Assembly: GCA_009692115.1 (NCBI GenBank)
Contig: SHZU01000008.1
Span: forward strand, 115,711-179,710
Direction of reading: 5' to 3'
DNA from: Gemmatimonadota bacterium
Lineage (GTDB): Bacteria > Gemmatimonadota > Gemmatimonadetes > Gemmatimonadales > GWC2-71-9
DNA length: 64,000 nt
Shown one piece after another: positions 1-7,515 of the stretch. Positions within the stretch are counted from its first letter, which is position 1. Every line of letters begins with the position of its first letter. The notes below the pieces were generated by a model. That model was given only the letters and a program-made list of their open reading frames with translations. It made no database searches and was not told the origin of the DNA. A program made the position numbers and the translations under genes.

Positions 1-217
1 TTACGTCCGGCTTGGTCAGGCAGAGGAGATCGTTGTTGCCCTTGAGGTCGCTCGGCCAGTCGGCAAACCGGGTGCCCCGGTACTCCGCTTCGGAGAGCCG
101 GTGCTGCTGGATCATGGTCCCGTAGCCGCCGTCGAACACCACCACCCGTTCGGCGAGCAGATGCTTGAGTTTGGCGATTCGGGCGGTTCGGCGGTGTTTT
201 AGGGCGGTCGTAGCCAT
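1..217 (-). CDS. metH: methionine synthase MetH, N-terminal fragment (cut by window edge)
   Basis: This is the first 72 or so codons of cobalamin-dependent methionine synthase, read leftwards off the window edge. After a short basic leader the translation gives [18 protein letters not shown], then a stretch ending in [14 protein letters not shown]. These are the hallmark start of the homocysteine-binding (betaine-homocysteine methyltransferase-like) barrel of MetH. The enzyme transfers the methyl group of methyl-tetrahydrofolate through methylcobalamin to homocysteine in the cytosol. The zinc-binding cysteines and the cobalamin and activation domains lie outside the window. The ATG at 217 is the only ATG in this frame at a sensible place; no strong Shine-Dalgarno is visible. 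A hairpin with a T-run just upstream separates it from the preceding minus-strand operon, so it probably has its own promoter in the 60-base gap. Confidence 0.9.
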   Translation of the reverse strand, partial: MATTALKHRRTARIAKLKHLLAERVVVFDGGYGTMIQQHRLSEAEYRGTRFADWPSDLKGNNDLLCLTKPDV

Positions 218-234
218 CGTGGCGTCGTTCCCAT

Positions 235-272
235 CAAAAAATGAGCCCGGAGGCAGACCTGACGCCCCGGGC
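235..272 (-). terminator. Rho-independent terminator between the DUF167 gene and metH
   Basis: On the minus strand GCCCGGGGC and GCCTCCGGGC form a 9-bp stem with one bulged T around a 9-base loop, followed by TCATTTTTT. It sits after the stop of the DUF167 gene (280) and before metH (217), so it should end the upstream operon. A SAM riboswitch was considered for this short metH leader, but no such fold is visible. Confidence 0.65.
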
Positions 273-279
273 GAGCGTC

Positions 280-582
280 TTAGCGAGTTGTTGTCTCAAC
301 TCCGAGCGCGGCCGTGGCATTGGCCACCGAGATTCCGAGGGCCTCGACGGTCTTCCGTCGGCTCGTATCTCCATGTATTAAATGGACTTGCCGGCTCGGG
401 ATCCGGAGCGCGTCGGCTAAGAACCGGACCACTGCGGCATTGGCTGCCCGATCGACGGGTGGGGCCGAGATCCGGAGCTTGATGGCGTCTCCGTGCCGTC
501 CAACCACCTCGGTTTTGGAGGCGCGAGGCTGGACATGGATGACCAGCCGAACCCCGTGAGCCGTCGCGGTAATCGGGTTCAT
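280..582 (-). CDS. DUF167 (YggU) family protein
   Basis: A 100-residue protein of the DUF167/UPF0235 (YggU) family. The family pattern is clear: an early strand [20 protein letters not shown], then [25 protein letters not shown] and a late segment with [18 protein letters not shown]. Family members are small alpha/beta proteins of unknown biochemical function that are very often next to yggT, as here. The start at 582 is chosen because ATGA overlaps the stop of the YggT gene, implying translational coupling; a longer open frame upstream is only read-through of the other gene's frame. Function cannot be assigned beyond the family. Confidence 0.88.
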   Translation of the reverse strand: MNPITATAHGVRLVIHVQPRASKTEVVGRHGDAIKLRISAPPVDRAANAAVVRFLADALRIPSRQVHLIHGDTSRRKTVEALGISVANATAALGVETTTR

Positions 583-1151
583 GCCCGGAAGAGGACCGAC
601 ATAACTAACCCTCGGAGCAGGTGGAGGGCAAAGTAGGCCGCGATCGGACTGGCGTCGATGATGCCGAACGGGGGCAGGACCCGGCGGATCGGCACGAGGA
701 TCCAGTCGGTGAGCCAGACCAGCGGGCGGAGCCACCGGACCGTGGGCGGCACCCCGAACCAACTGATGAGATACCGGACGAAGATGGCCATCATGACCAG
801 GCCGAACGCCGAGCTCACCGCGACCCCTGCCCAGACCCGGGGAGGAGCTTGGCTCAGCGCGATGGCCCCGAGCACGAAGCCGAGGATCCAGCGAACCAAG
901 GACACCAAGACCAAGCCGACCAGGACCGACAGGCCCAGGAGCCAGAGGCTGGCGTCCTGCGGGTTGGCCCCCCGCCAGACCAATTGCTTCTCCAGCGGAC
1001 GAAGCACGGGGTCCGAGAGGTGGCGAACGGTTTTTGACCAGGGCGTGAACGGGCCGATTCGCCGCTGCCGGACCCCCCAGTGGGTCAGCCAGACCACCCC
1101 CGACAGGGCGACGATACCCAACGCCACCGACCGCGCTACCAGGTCGGTCAT
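579..1151 (-). CDS. yggT: YggT family integral membrane protein
   Basis: A 190-residue multi-pass membrane protein with two copies of the YggT-like unit, each with a hydrophobic helix pair and a loop of the type RYLISWFGVPPTVRWL ... DWILVPIRRVLPPFGIIDASPIAAYFALHLL. The second repeat carries the typical P-(I/L)-R-(R)-x-(L/I)-PP-x-G-x-(I/L)-D signature. YggT proteins sit in the cytoplasmic membrane and have been linked to osmotic or cation stress and, in some groups, to division; the exact role is unknown. The ATG at 1151 gives a start directly at the first hydrophobic helix. Upstream codons in frame encode a low-complexity stretch without membrane character. It lies 28 bases after a small Cys-rich gene and overlaps the DUF167 start. 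Confidence 0.85.
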   Translation of the reverse strand: MTDLVARSVALGIVALSGVVWLTHWGVRQRRIGPFTPWSKTVRHLSDPVLRPLEKQLVWRGANPQDASLWLLGLSVLVGLVLVSLVRWILGFVLGAIALSQAPPRVWAGVAVSSAFGLVMMAIFVRYLISWFGVPPTVRWLRPLVWLTDWILVPIRRVLPPFGIIDASPIAAYFALHLLRGLVMSVLFRA

Positions 1152-1179
1152 GGCGGCCACCGCGGTGAAGGTCACCGGG

Positions 1180-1452
1180 TCAGCCGCCGCTGCAGGTAAC
1201 CGACCGGGGCGGGGTCCGGCCGCAGGCAATCGTGCCGTCCATGCCACGGGCCAGGACGCCACAGGCCGTGGTCGTCGCGGTTTCCGTGGCGGCCGCCGGC
1301 GTCGGGCCCGAGGCTTTGGCGCACCGGTCGCCGCCGTCGAAGGTCATGCAGACCTCGCAGGTCAACTGCTGGGGCTTGACGCTCGTGTAGGCCAAAAGCG
1401 CCACGAAGGCCACCGCTATGATCCAGAACACTGTTGTACGACTGAGCCGCAT
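1180..1452 (-). CDS. small membrane-anchored Cys-rich protein
   Basis: A 90-residue protein with an N-terminal signal-anchor helix (WIIAVAFVALLAYTSV, residues about 10-25) and an exported tail holding five cysteines: a CEVC pair followed by one Cys at TACGV, one at IACGR and a last one near the end, plus one at DRCAK. Regular spacing of Cys, Thr and Pro (TPPRSVTCSGG at the end) resembles small conserved envelope proteins seen beside YggT-like genes, but I do not recognise a named family. It heads the minus-strand operon ending at 280. The topology suggests a periplasmic redox or metal-facing domain; that is inference only. Confidence 0.7.
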   Translation of the reverse strand: MRLSRTTVFWIIAVAFVALLAYTSVKPQQLTCEVCMTFDGGDRCAKASGPTPAAATETATTTACGVLARGMDGTIACGRTPPRSVTCSGG

Positions 1453-1513
1453 CGGAACCTCTCCGGAGAAATCGGCGTTTGCCAGGTAGCAACTGGATGG
1501 TTACGCTTCGGGT

Positions 1514-1864
1514 ATGGGTTCAGTCATTGGACGGCTCGGTTTCGCGATGGCGGTTCTTGGGGTGGCGCTCGGTGCGTTGCCCAAGAAAGCCATGGCGCAT
1601 TGCCGTCCCGAACCGACCCAATCGGCCCCGGGGCACCACGACCACGGATCGGAAAATACCGACTCGGCCCCGGAATGTCCTCATTGCCCGCCGGTCGAGT
1701 GCCGCCGCCATGTGGAATGCGCCACCGCGCTCGACACGATGGTCGTGACCCGTTCCCCAATTCCGGTGCCGGCCTCCGATGCCCAGGCCATCGCGACACC
1801 CGGGAATTCCGGCGCCACCGGTCACCCGTCACCCCCAACACCCCCTCCCCAGCTGACCCTCTGA
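1514..1864 (+). CDS. secreted small Cys/His-rich protein
   Basis: A 116-residue protein with a signal peptide (hydrophobic stretch FAMAVLGVALGALPKKAMA, cleavage likely after AMA). The mature part has a His cluster (GHHDHG) followed by CPHCPPVEC and a further Cys at HVECA, then a Pro/Ser/Thr-rich tail. Such a compact His/Cys patch could bind a metal such as copper or zinc, but no named family is recognised. It is divergent from the Cys-rich minus-strand gene at 1452 (60-base shared promoter gap) and is followed 49 bases later by a beta-barrel gene. The coding call rests on the signal peptide and the residue pattern. Confidence 0.6.
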   Translation: MGSVIGRLGFAMAVLGVALGALPKKAMAHCRPEPTQSAPGHHDHGSENTDSAPECPHCPPVECRRHVECATALDTMVVTRSPIPVPASDAQAIATPGNSGATGHPSPPTPPPQLTL

Positions 1865-1913
1865 TCCGGCATCCGTAGTCAGCCGTTACCGATCACTCGA
1901 GGGGACCGACATC

Positions 1914-2630
1914 ATGGGAACATCGCGATCGCGGCTCGTTGCCGCGGCACTGGTACTTGGCATGGCGGGCGCTCCGGCGCTCCCGGCCCAAGTGGATTAC
2001 CGCAATCTGGACGACGCGCGCCCGAGCCGGGTCACCGATGCCTATCCGGTGGAGCGGTTTGCGTTTGAGCTGTCGATGGGGGGCCGGCTCCGCACCGGGA
2101 ACGGGGTGACCGAGGGCCGGGCGTCGCCCCACCTCGAGTATGGGATCTTCCGAAACCTGATGGTTGGGGTCGGGGCCGAGCTGATGGATCAGGGCAGTCA
2201 CTTCGAGGCCTCGGCGTTCTGGAATGCTCGCCGGGAGACGCCGGGGTTCCCGGCGGTGTCACTGGCCGCCTCGGTGGGCGAGGACCCGTTGGTCCGGTTT
2301 CTCGCGACCCGTTCGTTCGGCCTCTCGCGGCTCCATCTCAACACCGGGCTCGACCTGTCCGGGCCCACCGACTGGTGGGGCGGTCTGGCCTGGGATCGGA
2401 CTCTGTTCCGAACCAGTACTCTGGTAGTGGGCGAGCTGGTTGCCGAGCGGGTGGGGCTCGGGCAGGGCGTAGAATGGAGCGCCGGGGTGGGGCTCCGCCG
2501 GCAGCTGACCCCGACGGTGGTCATTCACGGCGGGGTAAGTCAGGGATTGGGGGGCTTGGGCACCGAATTCAGCTTGGGCTTGAGCCATGCCTTTGCCATT
2601 GCCGGTTTGATGCGAGGAGCGCGCCGATGA
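1914..2630 (+). CDS. outer-membrane beta-barrel protein, unknown role
   Basis: A 238-residue exported protein. The signal peptide covers residues 1-26 (LVAAALVLGMAGAPALPAQ). The mature chain alternates hydrophobic and polar residues in short strands ending in aromatic or aliphatic residues, typical of a small transmembrane beta-barrel (for example HLEYGIFRNLMVGVGAEL, and a C-terminal half with VVIHGGVSQGLGGLGTEFSLGLSHAF). Weak similarity in style to transporter-like barrels is all that can be said. The start at 1914 gives a clean signal peptide. Its stop overlaps the ATG of the next gene (ATGA), so the two are coupled. Confidence 0.75.
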   Translation: MGTSRSRLVAAALVLGMAGAPALPAQVDYRNLDDARPSRVTDAYPVERFAFELSMGGRLRTGNGVTEGRASPHLEYGIFRNLMVGVGAELMDQGSHFEASAFWNARRETPGFPAVSLAASVGEDPLVRFLATRSFGLSRLHLNTGLDLSGPTDWWGGLAWDRTLFRTSTLVVGELVAERVGLGQGVEWSAGVGLRRQLTPTVVIHGGVSQGLGGLGTEFSLGLSHAFAIAGLMRGARR

Positions 2631-3616
2631 CCCGCCTTCACGGATGGCTCCTGTTCGTGCTAGTGCCCGGTGTGGTCGCGGCCCAAGGCGGCCGGGACGA
2701 AGAGTTCTACCGGCCGGGTCGGTTCAACTGGATGTTCCAAAAGGCCTACCCGGAGGCGGCGCGGCTGTTCAACGCCTTCGACTATGGCCACGCGATCTTG
2801 TCCGAACGGCTGACGATCGCCCCGGACGAACCGGTCGACCGGCTCGAGGTCCGGGAATTCGATTTCCTGGTGGGCGATCTCTTGAAGCGGCCGCCTCGGT
2901 TTGCGGTGGCCGAAGAATCGATCATGCCGAACTACGCCCGGATGGCTTGGCGGGCCAAGTCAATGTTCGAGCGGGCCCACGTGCTCCACCGTCAGATCTA
3001 CGACGTCTACGCCGATGAACGGCTCTCGGTCGATGCGCAGCGGGCCATGGTGGAGCAATTGACGGACTACTACTTGGCCGACACCCGCTACGCCTTTACC
3101 GATCAGCCGAAGGCGATGGAACTGATGGACGGGCAGTCTTACAGCCAAGTGTTCCGGCAGCGGTACCCCAAGTTCAACGGGCTGATCTGGGCCTATCACT
3201 GGCTTCAGGTTGGTCTTTACGAGTCACTCCTGACCGAAACCAGCCCGGACCGGAAGCGGGCCAGTATCAAGGAGAGTCTGGACCGGTTTTGGGCCATGAC
3301 CGTCCAGGCGCCGGCGAATCTTCCATCGGTGATGCCGATGACCTCGGCGGTGGCACCGGTGTTCAGCGAGCGCCATCAGCGAGCGGCGATCATCTTCGAC
3401 AACCTGCACATGTTGCACGACATCATGTCGGATGTGCTCGCCTCGCCGAAGGTGATGAAGGCGGACAAGGCCCGAGTGATCAACGAGGTGTTGGATGAGT
3501 TCCAGAATCCCAAGACGAATCTGGTCGACTTGGTGCACTGGCGGATGATGGCCGATCACATGGGCGGGGTGGAGAAGATGGGCGGAGTGGCCGGCCGACG
3601 GCCCACCCCGCCCTGA
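2627..3616 (+). CDS. secreted His-rich protein of unknown family
   Basis: A 329-residue exported protein. It begins MTRLHGWLLFVLVPGVVAAQ, a short signal peptide with cleavage after VAAQ. The mature part is mostly helical and rich in His and aromatic residues, with repeated short His motifs (YGHAI, HVLHRQIYD, AYHWLQ, ERHQRAA, NLHMLHDI, VHWRMMADHMGG). This is reminiscent of helical metal- or haem-binding proteins, but there is no CXXCH and no family that I can name. The start at 2627 is fixed by the overlap with the preceding barrel gene and by GAGGAG about 8 bases upstream. The tight pairing suggests the two work together in the envelope. Confidence 0.8.
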   Translation: MTRLHGWLLFVLVPGVVAAQGGRDEEFYRPGRFNWMFQKAYPEAARLFNAFDYGHAILSERLTIAPDEPVDRLEVREFDFLVGDLLKRPPRFAVAEESIMPNYARMAWRAKSMFERAHVLHRQIYDVYADERLSVDAQRAMVEQLTDYYLADTRYAFTDQPKAMELMDGQSYSQVFRQRYPKFNGLIWAYHWLQVGLYESLLTETSPDRKRASIKESLDRFWAMTVQAPANLPSVMPMTSAVAPVFSERHQRAAIIFDNLHMLHDIMSDVLASPKVMKADKARVINEVLDEFQNPKTNLVDLVHWRMMADHMGGVEKMGGVAGRRPTPP

Positions 3617-3625
3617 GGGCGCTCG

Positions 3626-4003
3626 CTACTTGGCAGCGACGCCCGGGGTGGCTTCGGGCGCGATGCCGTCGTCGATCGGGAGGGCAGCCGCCCGCCATCC
3701 GCTAGCGAAGGTGACCGTCAGCCGGTAGCCCAAGGTGTCGGGCACCACGGTGACGACCCCCGGGATGGTCTTGGCGTACTCCATCGCCTTGGTCACCTGG
3801 GTGGCGCGGGCCTCCGCGGTGGTGCCGCCGTCCCACTGGGCCAGGGACCGGCCAATGGCCACCAACTTGGCCTGTTCAGTGCCGTAGCGGGCAAACTGTT
3901 CAGCGGGAATCAACCCGTCCTGGCCGGCCGTGGTGGACTGGAGGTTGTAGGGGCGGCAGGCCGCGATGGCGCCCAATGCGGAGGCGGCGAGGAGGTAGCG
4001 CAT
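3626..4003 (-). CDS. small lipoprotein, unknown function
   Basis: A 125-residue protein with a lipoprotein signal: MRYLLAASALGAIAAC, with Cys16 as the likely lipidated residue. The mature part has a helical segment (QFARYGTEQAKLVAIGRSLAQW, then TQVTKAMEYAKTI) and a C-terminal beta-rich stretch (VTVVPDTLGYRLTVTFASGWRAAALPI). Its stop lies only 9 bases from the stop of the convergent His-rich gene. The ATG at 4003 is chosen because it starts directly at the signal peptide; the open frame continues upstream without such a feature and would run over the promoter of pruA. No family recognised. Confidence 0.75.
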   Translation of the reverse strand: MRYLLAASALGAIAACRPYNLQSTTAGQDGLIPAEQFARYGTEQAKLVAIGRSLAQWDGGTTAEARATQVTKAMEYAKTIPGVVTVVPDTLGYRLTVTFASGWRAAALPIDDGIAPEATPGVAAK

Positions 4004-4082
4004 GGTGGTTCCTTGGGGGTGGTGTCGTCCAGCGGCCTGAATATAAGTAGATTCCGGCAACCTCAAGCCTCGACGAACCCAC

Positions 4083-5705
4083 ATGGCCTCGATTCCGAAT
4101 ACCCCTGCTCCGATCAATGAGCCGATTCTCACCTACGCCCCGGGCACGCCAGAACGGGTCGCCATCAAGGCCGCGCTCAAGGAAATGAGCGGCGAGGTCG
4201 TCGACATTCCCTGTATCGTCGGCGGCAAAGAGATCCGAACCGGCAAGACTCATTCGGTGGTCTCGCCCCACCGGCACGGTCATGTCCTGGCCAACGTCCA
4301 CGAGGCCGATGCCCGGACCATGAACCAGGCCGTCCAGGCCGCCGAGCGGGGCTACCGGGAATGGTCGAACTCGAAATTCGAGGACCGGGCGGCGGTGTTC
4401 CTCCGGGCGGCTGAGTTGCTGGCCGGTCCGTGGCGCCAGGTGCTCAACGGTTCCACCATGCTCGGGCAAAGCAAGACGATCTATCAGGCTGAAATCGACG
4501 CCGCCTGCGAGTTGATCGATTTTTGGCGCTTCAACGTAGGCTTTGCCGACCAGATGTACACCCAGCAGCCGAAGTCCTCGCCGGGGGCGTGGAACCGGAT
4601 GGAGTACCGGCCGCTCGAGGGGTTCATCTACGCCATTTCACCGTTCAACTTCACTGCCATCGGCGGCAACTTGGCCGGCACCCCCGCCCTGATGGGCAAC
4701 ACGGTGGTCTGGAAGCCGGCCGGCACCGCGGCGCTCAGCAGCTACTACACGATGAAGCTCTTCGAAGCGGCCGGAATGCCGCCCGGCGTCATCAACTTCC
4801 TGCCCGGCAACGCGGCCCTGATTACCGAACGGATGTTATCCGACCGGAAGCTGGCCGGGGTCAATTTTACCGGCTCGACCGGGGTGTTCCAGTCGATCTG
4901 GAAGCGGGTCGGCGAGCGGATTGCCGACTACGCCACCTACCCTCGGCTGGTTGGCGAAACCGGCGGCAAGGATTTCGTGCTGGCCCATCCGAGCGCCGAT
5001 CCGGAGGCGCTGGCGGTGGCGCTGGTTCGGGGGGCCTTCGAGTATCAGGGGCAGAAGTGCAGTGCGGCGTCGCGGGCCTATGTGCCGGCCAGTCTCTGGC
5101 CCGAAGTCCGGGACCGGATGGTGGCCATGATGGCCGAGATCAAGATCGGCGACGTGGCCGATTTCAAGAACTTTATGGGCGCGGTGATCGACGCGAAGGC
5201 GTTCGGCAGGCTCAAGGGATACCTGGATCAGGCCAAGAAGGACCGGAGTGTGACCTTGGTGTCCGGCGGCGGCGCCGACGACAGCAAGGGCTACTTCATC
5301 GAGCCGACGCTTCTCCAGGTCAAAGACCCGGCCTACCGGACGATGTGCGAGGAGCTCTTTGGCCCGATCTTGACCGCCTACGTATACAAAGACAAAGACT
5401 GGAAACAGACCGTGAAGTTGGTGGATAGCACCAGTCCGTACGCCCTGACCGGATCGATCTTTGCCCGGGATCGCGACATCATCGACCAGGTGAAGACCAC
5501 GCTCCGGCACGCAGCCGGTAACTTCTATATCAACGACAAGCCGACCGGTGCGGTAGTGGGCCAGCAGCCGTTCGGCGGCGCCCGGGCCAGCGGCACCAAC
5601 GACAAGGCCGGGTCGTACCTCAACTTGGTCCGGTGGGTGTCGCCGCGGTCGATCAAGGAAACCCTGGTCCCGGTAACCGACTACCGGTACCCCTTCATGG
5701 CCTAG
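4083..5705 (+). CDS. pruA: 1-pyrroline-5-carboxylate (glutamate semialdehyde) dehydrogenase
   Basis: A 540-residue aldehyde dehydrogenase of the P5C dehydrogenase type. It oxidises L-glutamate-5-semialdehyde to glutamate with NAD in the second step of proline breakdown. The family landmarks are visible: YRPLEGFIYAISPFNFTAIGG, the cofactor loop NFTGSTGVF, general-base Glu292 in VGETGGKD, catalytic Cys326 in GQKCSAASR, and the C-terminal signature QPFGGARASGTNDKAG. The length matches the stand-alone (mammalian/Deinococcus-like) enzyme, not bifunctional PutA, so a separate proline dehydrogenase should exist elsewhere. An exported protein of unknown function starts 2 bases after its stop. Confidence 0.95.
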   Translation: MASIPNTPAPINEPILTYAPGTPERVAIKAALKEMSGEVVDIPCIVGGKEIRTGKTHSVVSPHRHGHVLANVHEADARTMNQAVQAAERGYREWSNSKFEDRAAVFLRAAELLAGPWRQVLNGSTMLGQSKTIYQAEIDAACELIDFWRFNVGFADQMYTQQPKSSPGAWNRMEYRPLEGFIYAISPFNFTAIGGNLAGTPALMGNTVVWKPAGTAALSSYYTMKLFEAAGMPPGVINFLPGNAALITERMLSDRKLAGVNFTGSTGVFQSIWKRVGERIADYATYPRLVGETGGKDFVLAHPSADPEALAVALVRGAFEYQGQKCSAASRAYVPASLWPEVRDRMVAMMAEIKIGDVADFKNFMGAVIDAKAFGRLKGYLDQAKKDRSVTLVSGGGADDSKGYFIEPTLLQVKDPAYRTMCEELFGPILTAYVYKDKDWKQTVKLVDSTSPYALTGSIFARDRDIIDQVKTTLRHAAGNFYINDKPTGAVVGQQPFGGARASGTNDKAGSYLNLVRWVSPRSIKETLVPVTDYRYPFMA

Positions 5706-5707
5706 TC

Positions 5708-6478
5708 TTGAGTTTGCGCTGCCTCGGCCTGGCGCTGGTGGGATGGGTCTCGAGCGCGGCGGCGCAAACCTACCGGCCGTCCGCGTTTGCCTGTGCGGTG
5801 TTTCAGGAGTCGGTTGCGACCTCGATTCGCGGCACCAACGGGTCGGCGGAGGTCGCCGACCGGGCCGGCCGGTTTGGGTTGCTGGTACTCAATGGCCGCG
5901 ACTCGAGCGGCGTGGTCGTGTTGGAGGCTTGGTACGACTCCCTCGAGGTCTGGCGCGAAACCGCCGCCGGGCGGGAGGCGCCCGAAACCGACGGGGTCGT
6001 GGGGGGCCGGTTTCGGGGCGTCCTCCACGCCGCCGGGAAGTACCGGCCGCTCAAGGCCCCGTTCATACCCGACGAGCTCGCGGACGTGGCCGACCTGGCC
6101 GCCGTCCTGGATGACTTCCTCCCGTGGTTGCCGCCGGCCCCGTTGGCGGCCGGCCAACAGTGGTCGGACACCACCGGACTTACGATTCGGCGGCTGCCCG
6201 ACCGGGCCCGGACTCACCACTATCGATGGACCGCCAGCCGGCGCCGAGGTGACCGGTATGCTGCCTCGGACAGCTTGTCGGTGACGCTCGACCAAGTGAT
6301 CAAGGAAACCGGCGAACTCGAATGGTCGCCGGAGGGCGGCCCGCTCGGCTGGACTCGTCAGATCAACGTGTCGGCCCGGATCCCGGCCACCGGCGGGGTC
6401 AAGCGGCCGGTCCGGTCCACGGTCGATCAGACCGTGACCGTGACCCGCCGGCCGGACCTCACTTCACATTGTGGTTAG
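5708..6478 (+). CDS. secreted hypothetical protein
   Basis: A 256-residue exported protein. The best start is TTG at 5708, two bases after the pruA stop, because it gives LSLRCLGLALVGWVSSAAAQ, a standard signal peptide. No ATG lies nearby in frame except far inside pruA. The mature sequence (Cys at FACAVFQ and a last Cys two residues from the C-terminus) is mainly predicted strand, with WYDSLEVWRETAAG and an AAGQQWSDTTGL segment that recurs in exported proteins of unknown function. The spacing implies co-transcription and probably translational coupling with pruA, although no metabolic link is evident. Confidence 0.72.
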   Translation: MSLRCLGLALVGWVSSAAAQTYRPSAFACAVFQESVATSIRGTNGSAEVADRAGRFGLLVLNGRDSSGVVVLEAWYDSLEVWRETAAGREAPETDGVVGGRFRGVLHAAGKYRPLKAPFIPDELADVADLAAVLDDFLPWLPPAPLAAGQQWSDTTGLTIRRLPDRARTHHYRWTASRRRGDRYAASDSLSVTLDQVIKETGELEWSPEGGPLGWTRQINVSARIPATGGVKRPVRSTVDQTVTVTRRPDLTSHCG

Positions 6479-6490
6479 GCGGGAGGCCTC

Positions 6491-7423
6491 ATGACCTGGG
6501 TTCGGGCGGCGGTAGTGCAGGACGGATCGGTGGCCTTCGACCCCTTGGCCACCCTCGACCGGGTGGCGGCCCGGATGGCGGAGGCCGCGCGCGAGCAGGC
6601 GCAGGTGGTGGTCTTTCCGGAAGCGATGATCGGCGGCTATCCGAAGGGCGTGGACTTCGGCGCCCGAGTCGGCTTGCGGAGTGACGAGGGCCGGGAGGAA
6701 TTCGAGCGGTATTGGAACGGCGCGATCGAGGTGCCCGGCCCGGTTACCGACCGGCTTGGCGAAATGGCCGGCGAGTTCGGCGCCTATCTGGTCATCGGGG
6801 TGATCGAACGGAGCGGGGGCACGCTCTACTGCACGGCGCTCTATTTCTCGTCGGAAGGCGCGCTGTTGGGCCGGCATCGGAAAGTGATGCCGACCGCCAT
6901 GGAGCGGATCATCTGGGGTTACGGCGACGGCTCCACGCTCGCCGTGTTTGATACGCCGTTAGGCAAACTTGGCGCGGTGATTTGTTGGGAGAACTACATG
7001 CCGTTGCTTCGGACCGCCATGTACGCGCAAGGTATTGAGCTGTACTGTGCCCCGACCGTGGACGACCGGGAAGTCTGGGGGGCCACTATGCGGCACATTG
7101 CGCGGGAGGGCCGGTGCTTCGTGTTGTCGGCCTGCCAGCACGCCCGGCGCCGTGACTACCCGGCCGACTACGCGCCGATCCAAGGCAATGATCCGGAGAC
7201 CGCGCTGATTCGAGGGGGGAGTCTGATCGTCGATCCCTTGGGGACCGTGCTGGCGGGGCCGGTCTATGATCAGTCCTGCGTACTCGTCGCCGACCTCGAC
7301 ATGGGGCTGATTGCGCGCGGGAAGTATGATTTCGATCCGGTGGGGCACTACGCCCGGCCCGACCTTTTCAACTTGACCGTCAATACGTCCCCGCAGCTGC
7401 CGGTGCGGTTCACGGGTTCGTAG
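6491..7423 (+). CDS. nitrilase (carbon-nitrogen hydrolase)
   Basis: A 310-residue nitrilase-superfamily enzyme with the complete Glu-Lys-Cys triad: Glu44 in VVFPEAMIGGYP, Lys131 in HRKVMPTAMER and Cys165 in AVICWENYMPL. The triad contexts (FPEA, HRK-(L/V)-x-PT, CWEN) and the C-terminal LNVDT-like end (LFNLTVNTSPQ) are those of branch-1 true nitrilases (EC 3.5.5.1), which turn nitriles directly into acids plus ammonia, rather than amidases. The start at 6491 follows GGCGGGAGGCCTC. It stands 12 bases after the preceding exported protein gene and may share its transcript. Substrate cannot be read from the sequence. Confidence 0.92.
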   Translation: MTWVRAAVVQDGSVAFDPLATLDRVAARMAEAAREQAQVVVFPEAMIGGYPKGVDFGARVGLRSDEGREEFERYWNGAIEVPGPVTDRLGEMAGEFGAYLVIGVIERSGGTLYCTALYFSSEGALLGRHRKVMPTAMERIIWGYGDGSTLAVFDTPLGKLGAVICWENYMPLLRTAMYAQGIELYCAPTVDDREVWGATMRHIAREGRCFVLSACQHARRRDYPADYAPIQGNDPETALIRGGSLIVDPLGTVLAGPVYDQSCVLVADLDMGLIARGKYDFDPVGHYARPDLFNLTVNTSPQLPVRFTGS

Positions 7424-7456
7424 CGCTCGGCAAGCGTTTCGAGCCCAATAAACCCC

Positions 7457-7486
7457 TTGTGTGGGCGGCTCGCGTTCTCCTATGTT
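7457..7486 (+). promoter_or_regulatory. putative promoter of the TPR gene
   Basis: TTGTGT at 7457-7462 and TATGTT at 7481-7486 are separated by 18 bases, 30 bases ahead of the start codon at 7516. The downstream element reads TATGTTTC, one base off the TAnnTTTG form used by the main sigma factor of Bacteroidota. The same word recurs upstream of the TonB-receptor gene at 33723. Confidence 0.35.
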
Positions 7487-7515
7487 TCGGGAACTTTCAC
7501 GGGGAGACCCACCGG

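Noticed and set aside
218..280. SAM riboswitch before metH
   Set aside because: The leader is only about 60 bases and folds into a simple terminator hairpin that belongs to the upstream operon; no riboswitch core is seen.
2375..2626. Longer N-terminus for the His-rich protein starting at 2375
   Set aside because: This would overlap the barrel gene by 250 bases and hide the signal peptide that begins at 2627.
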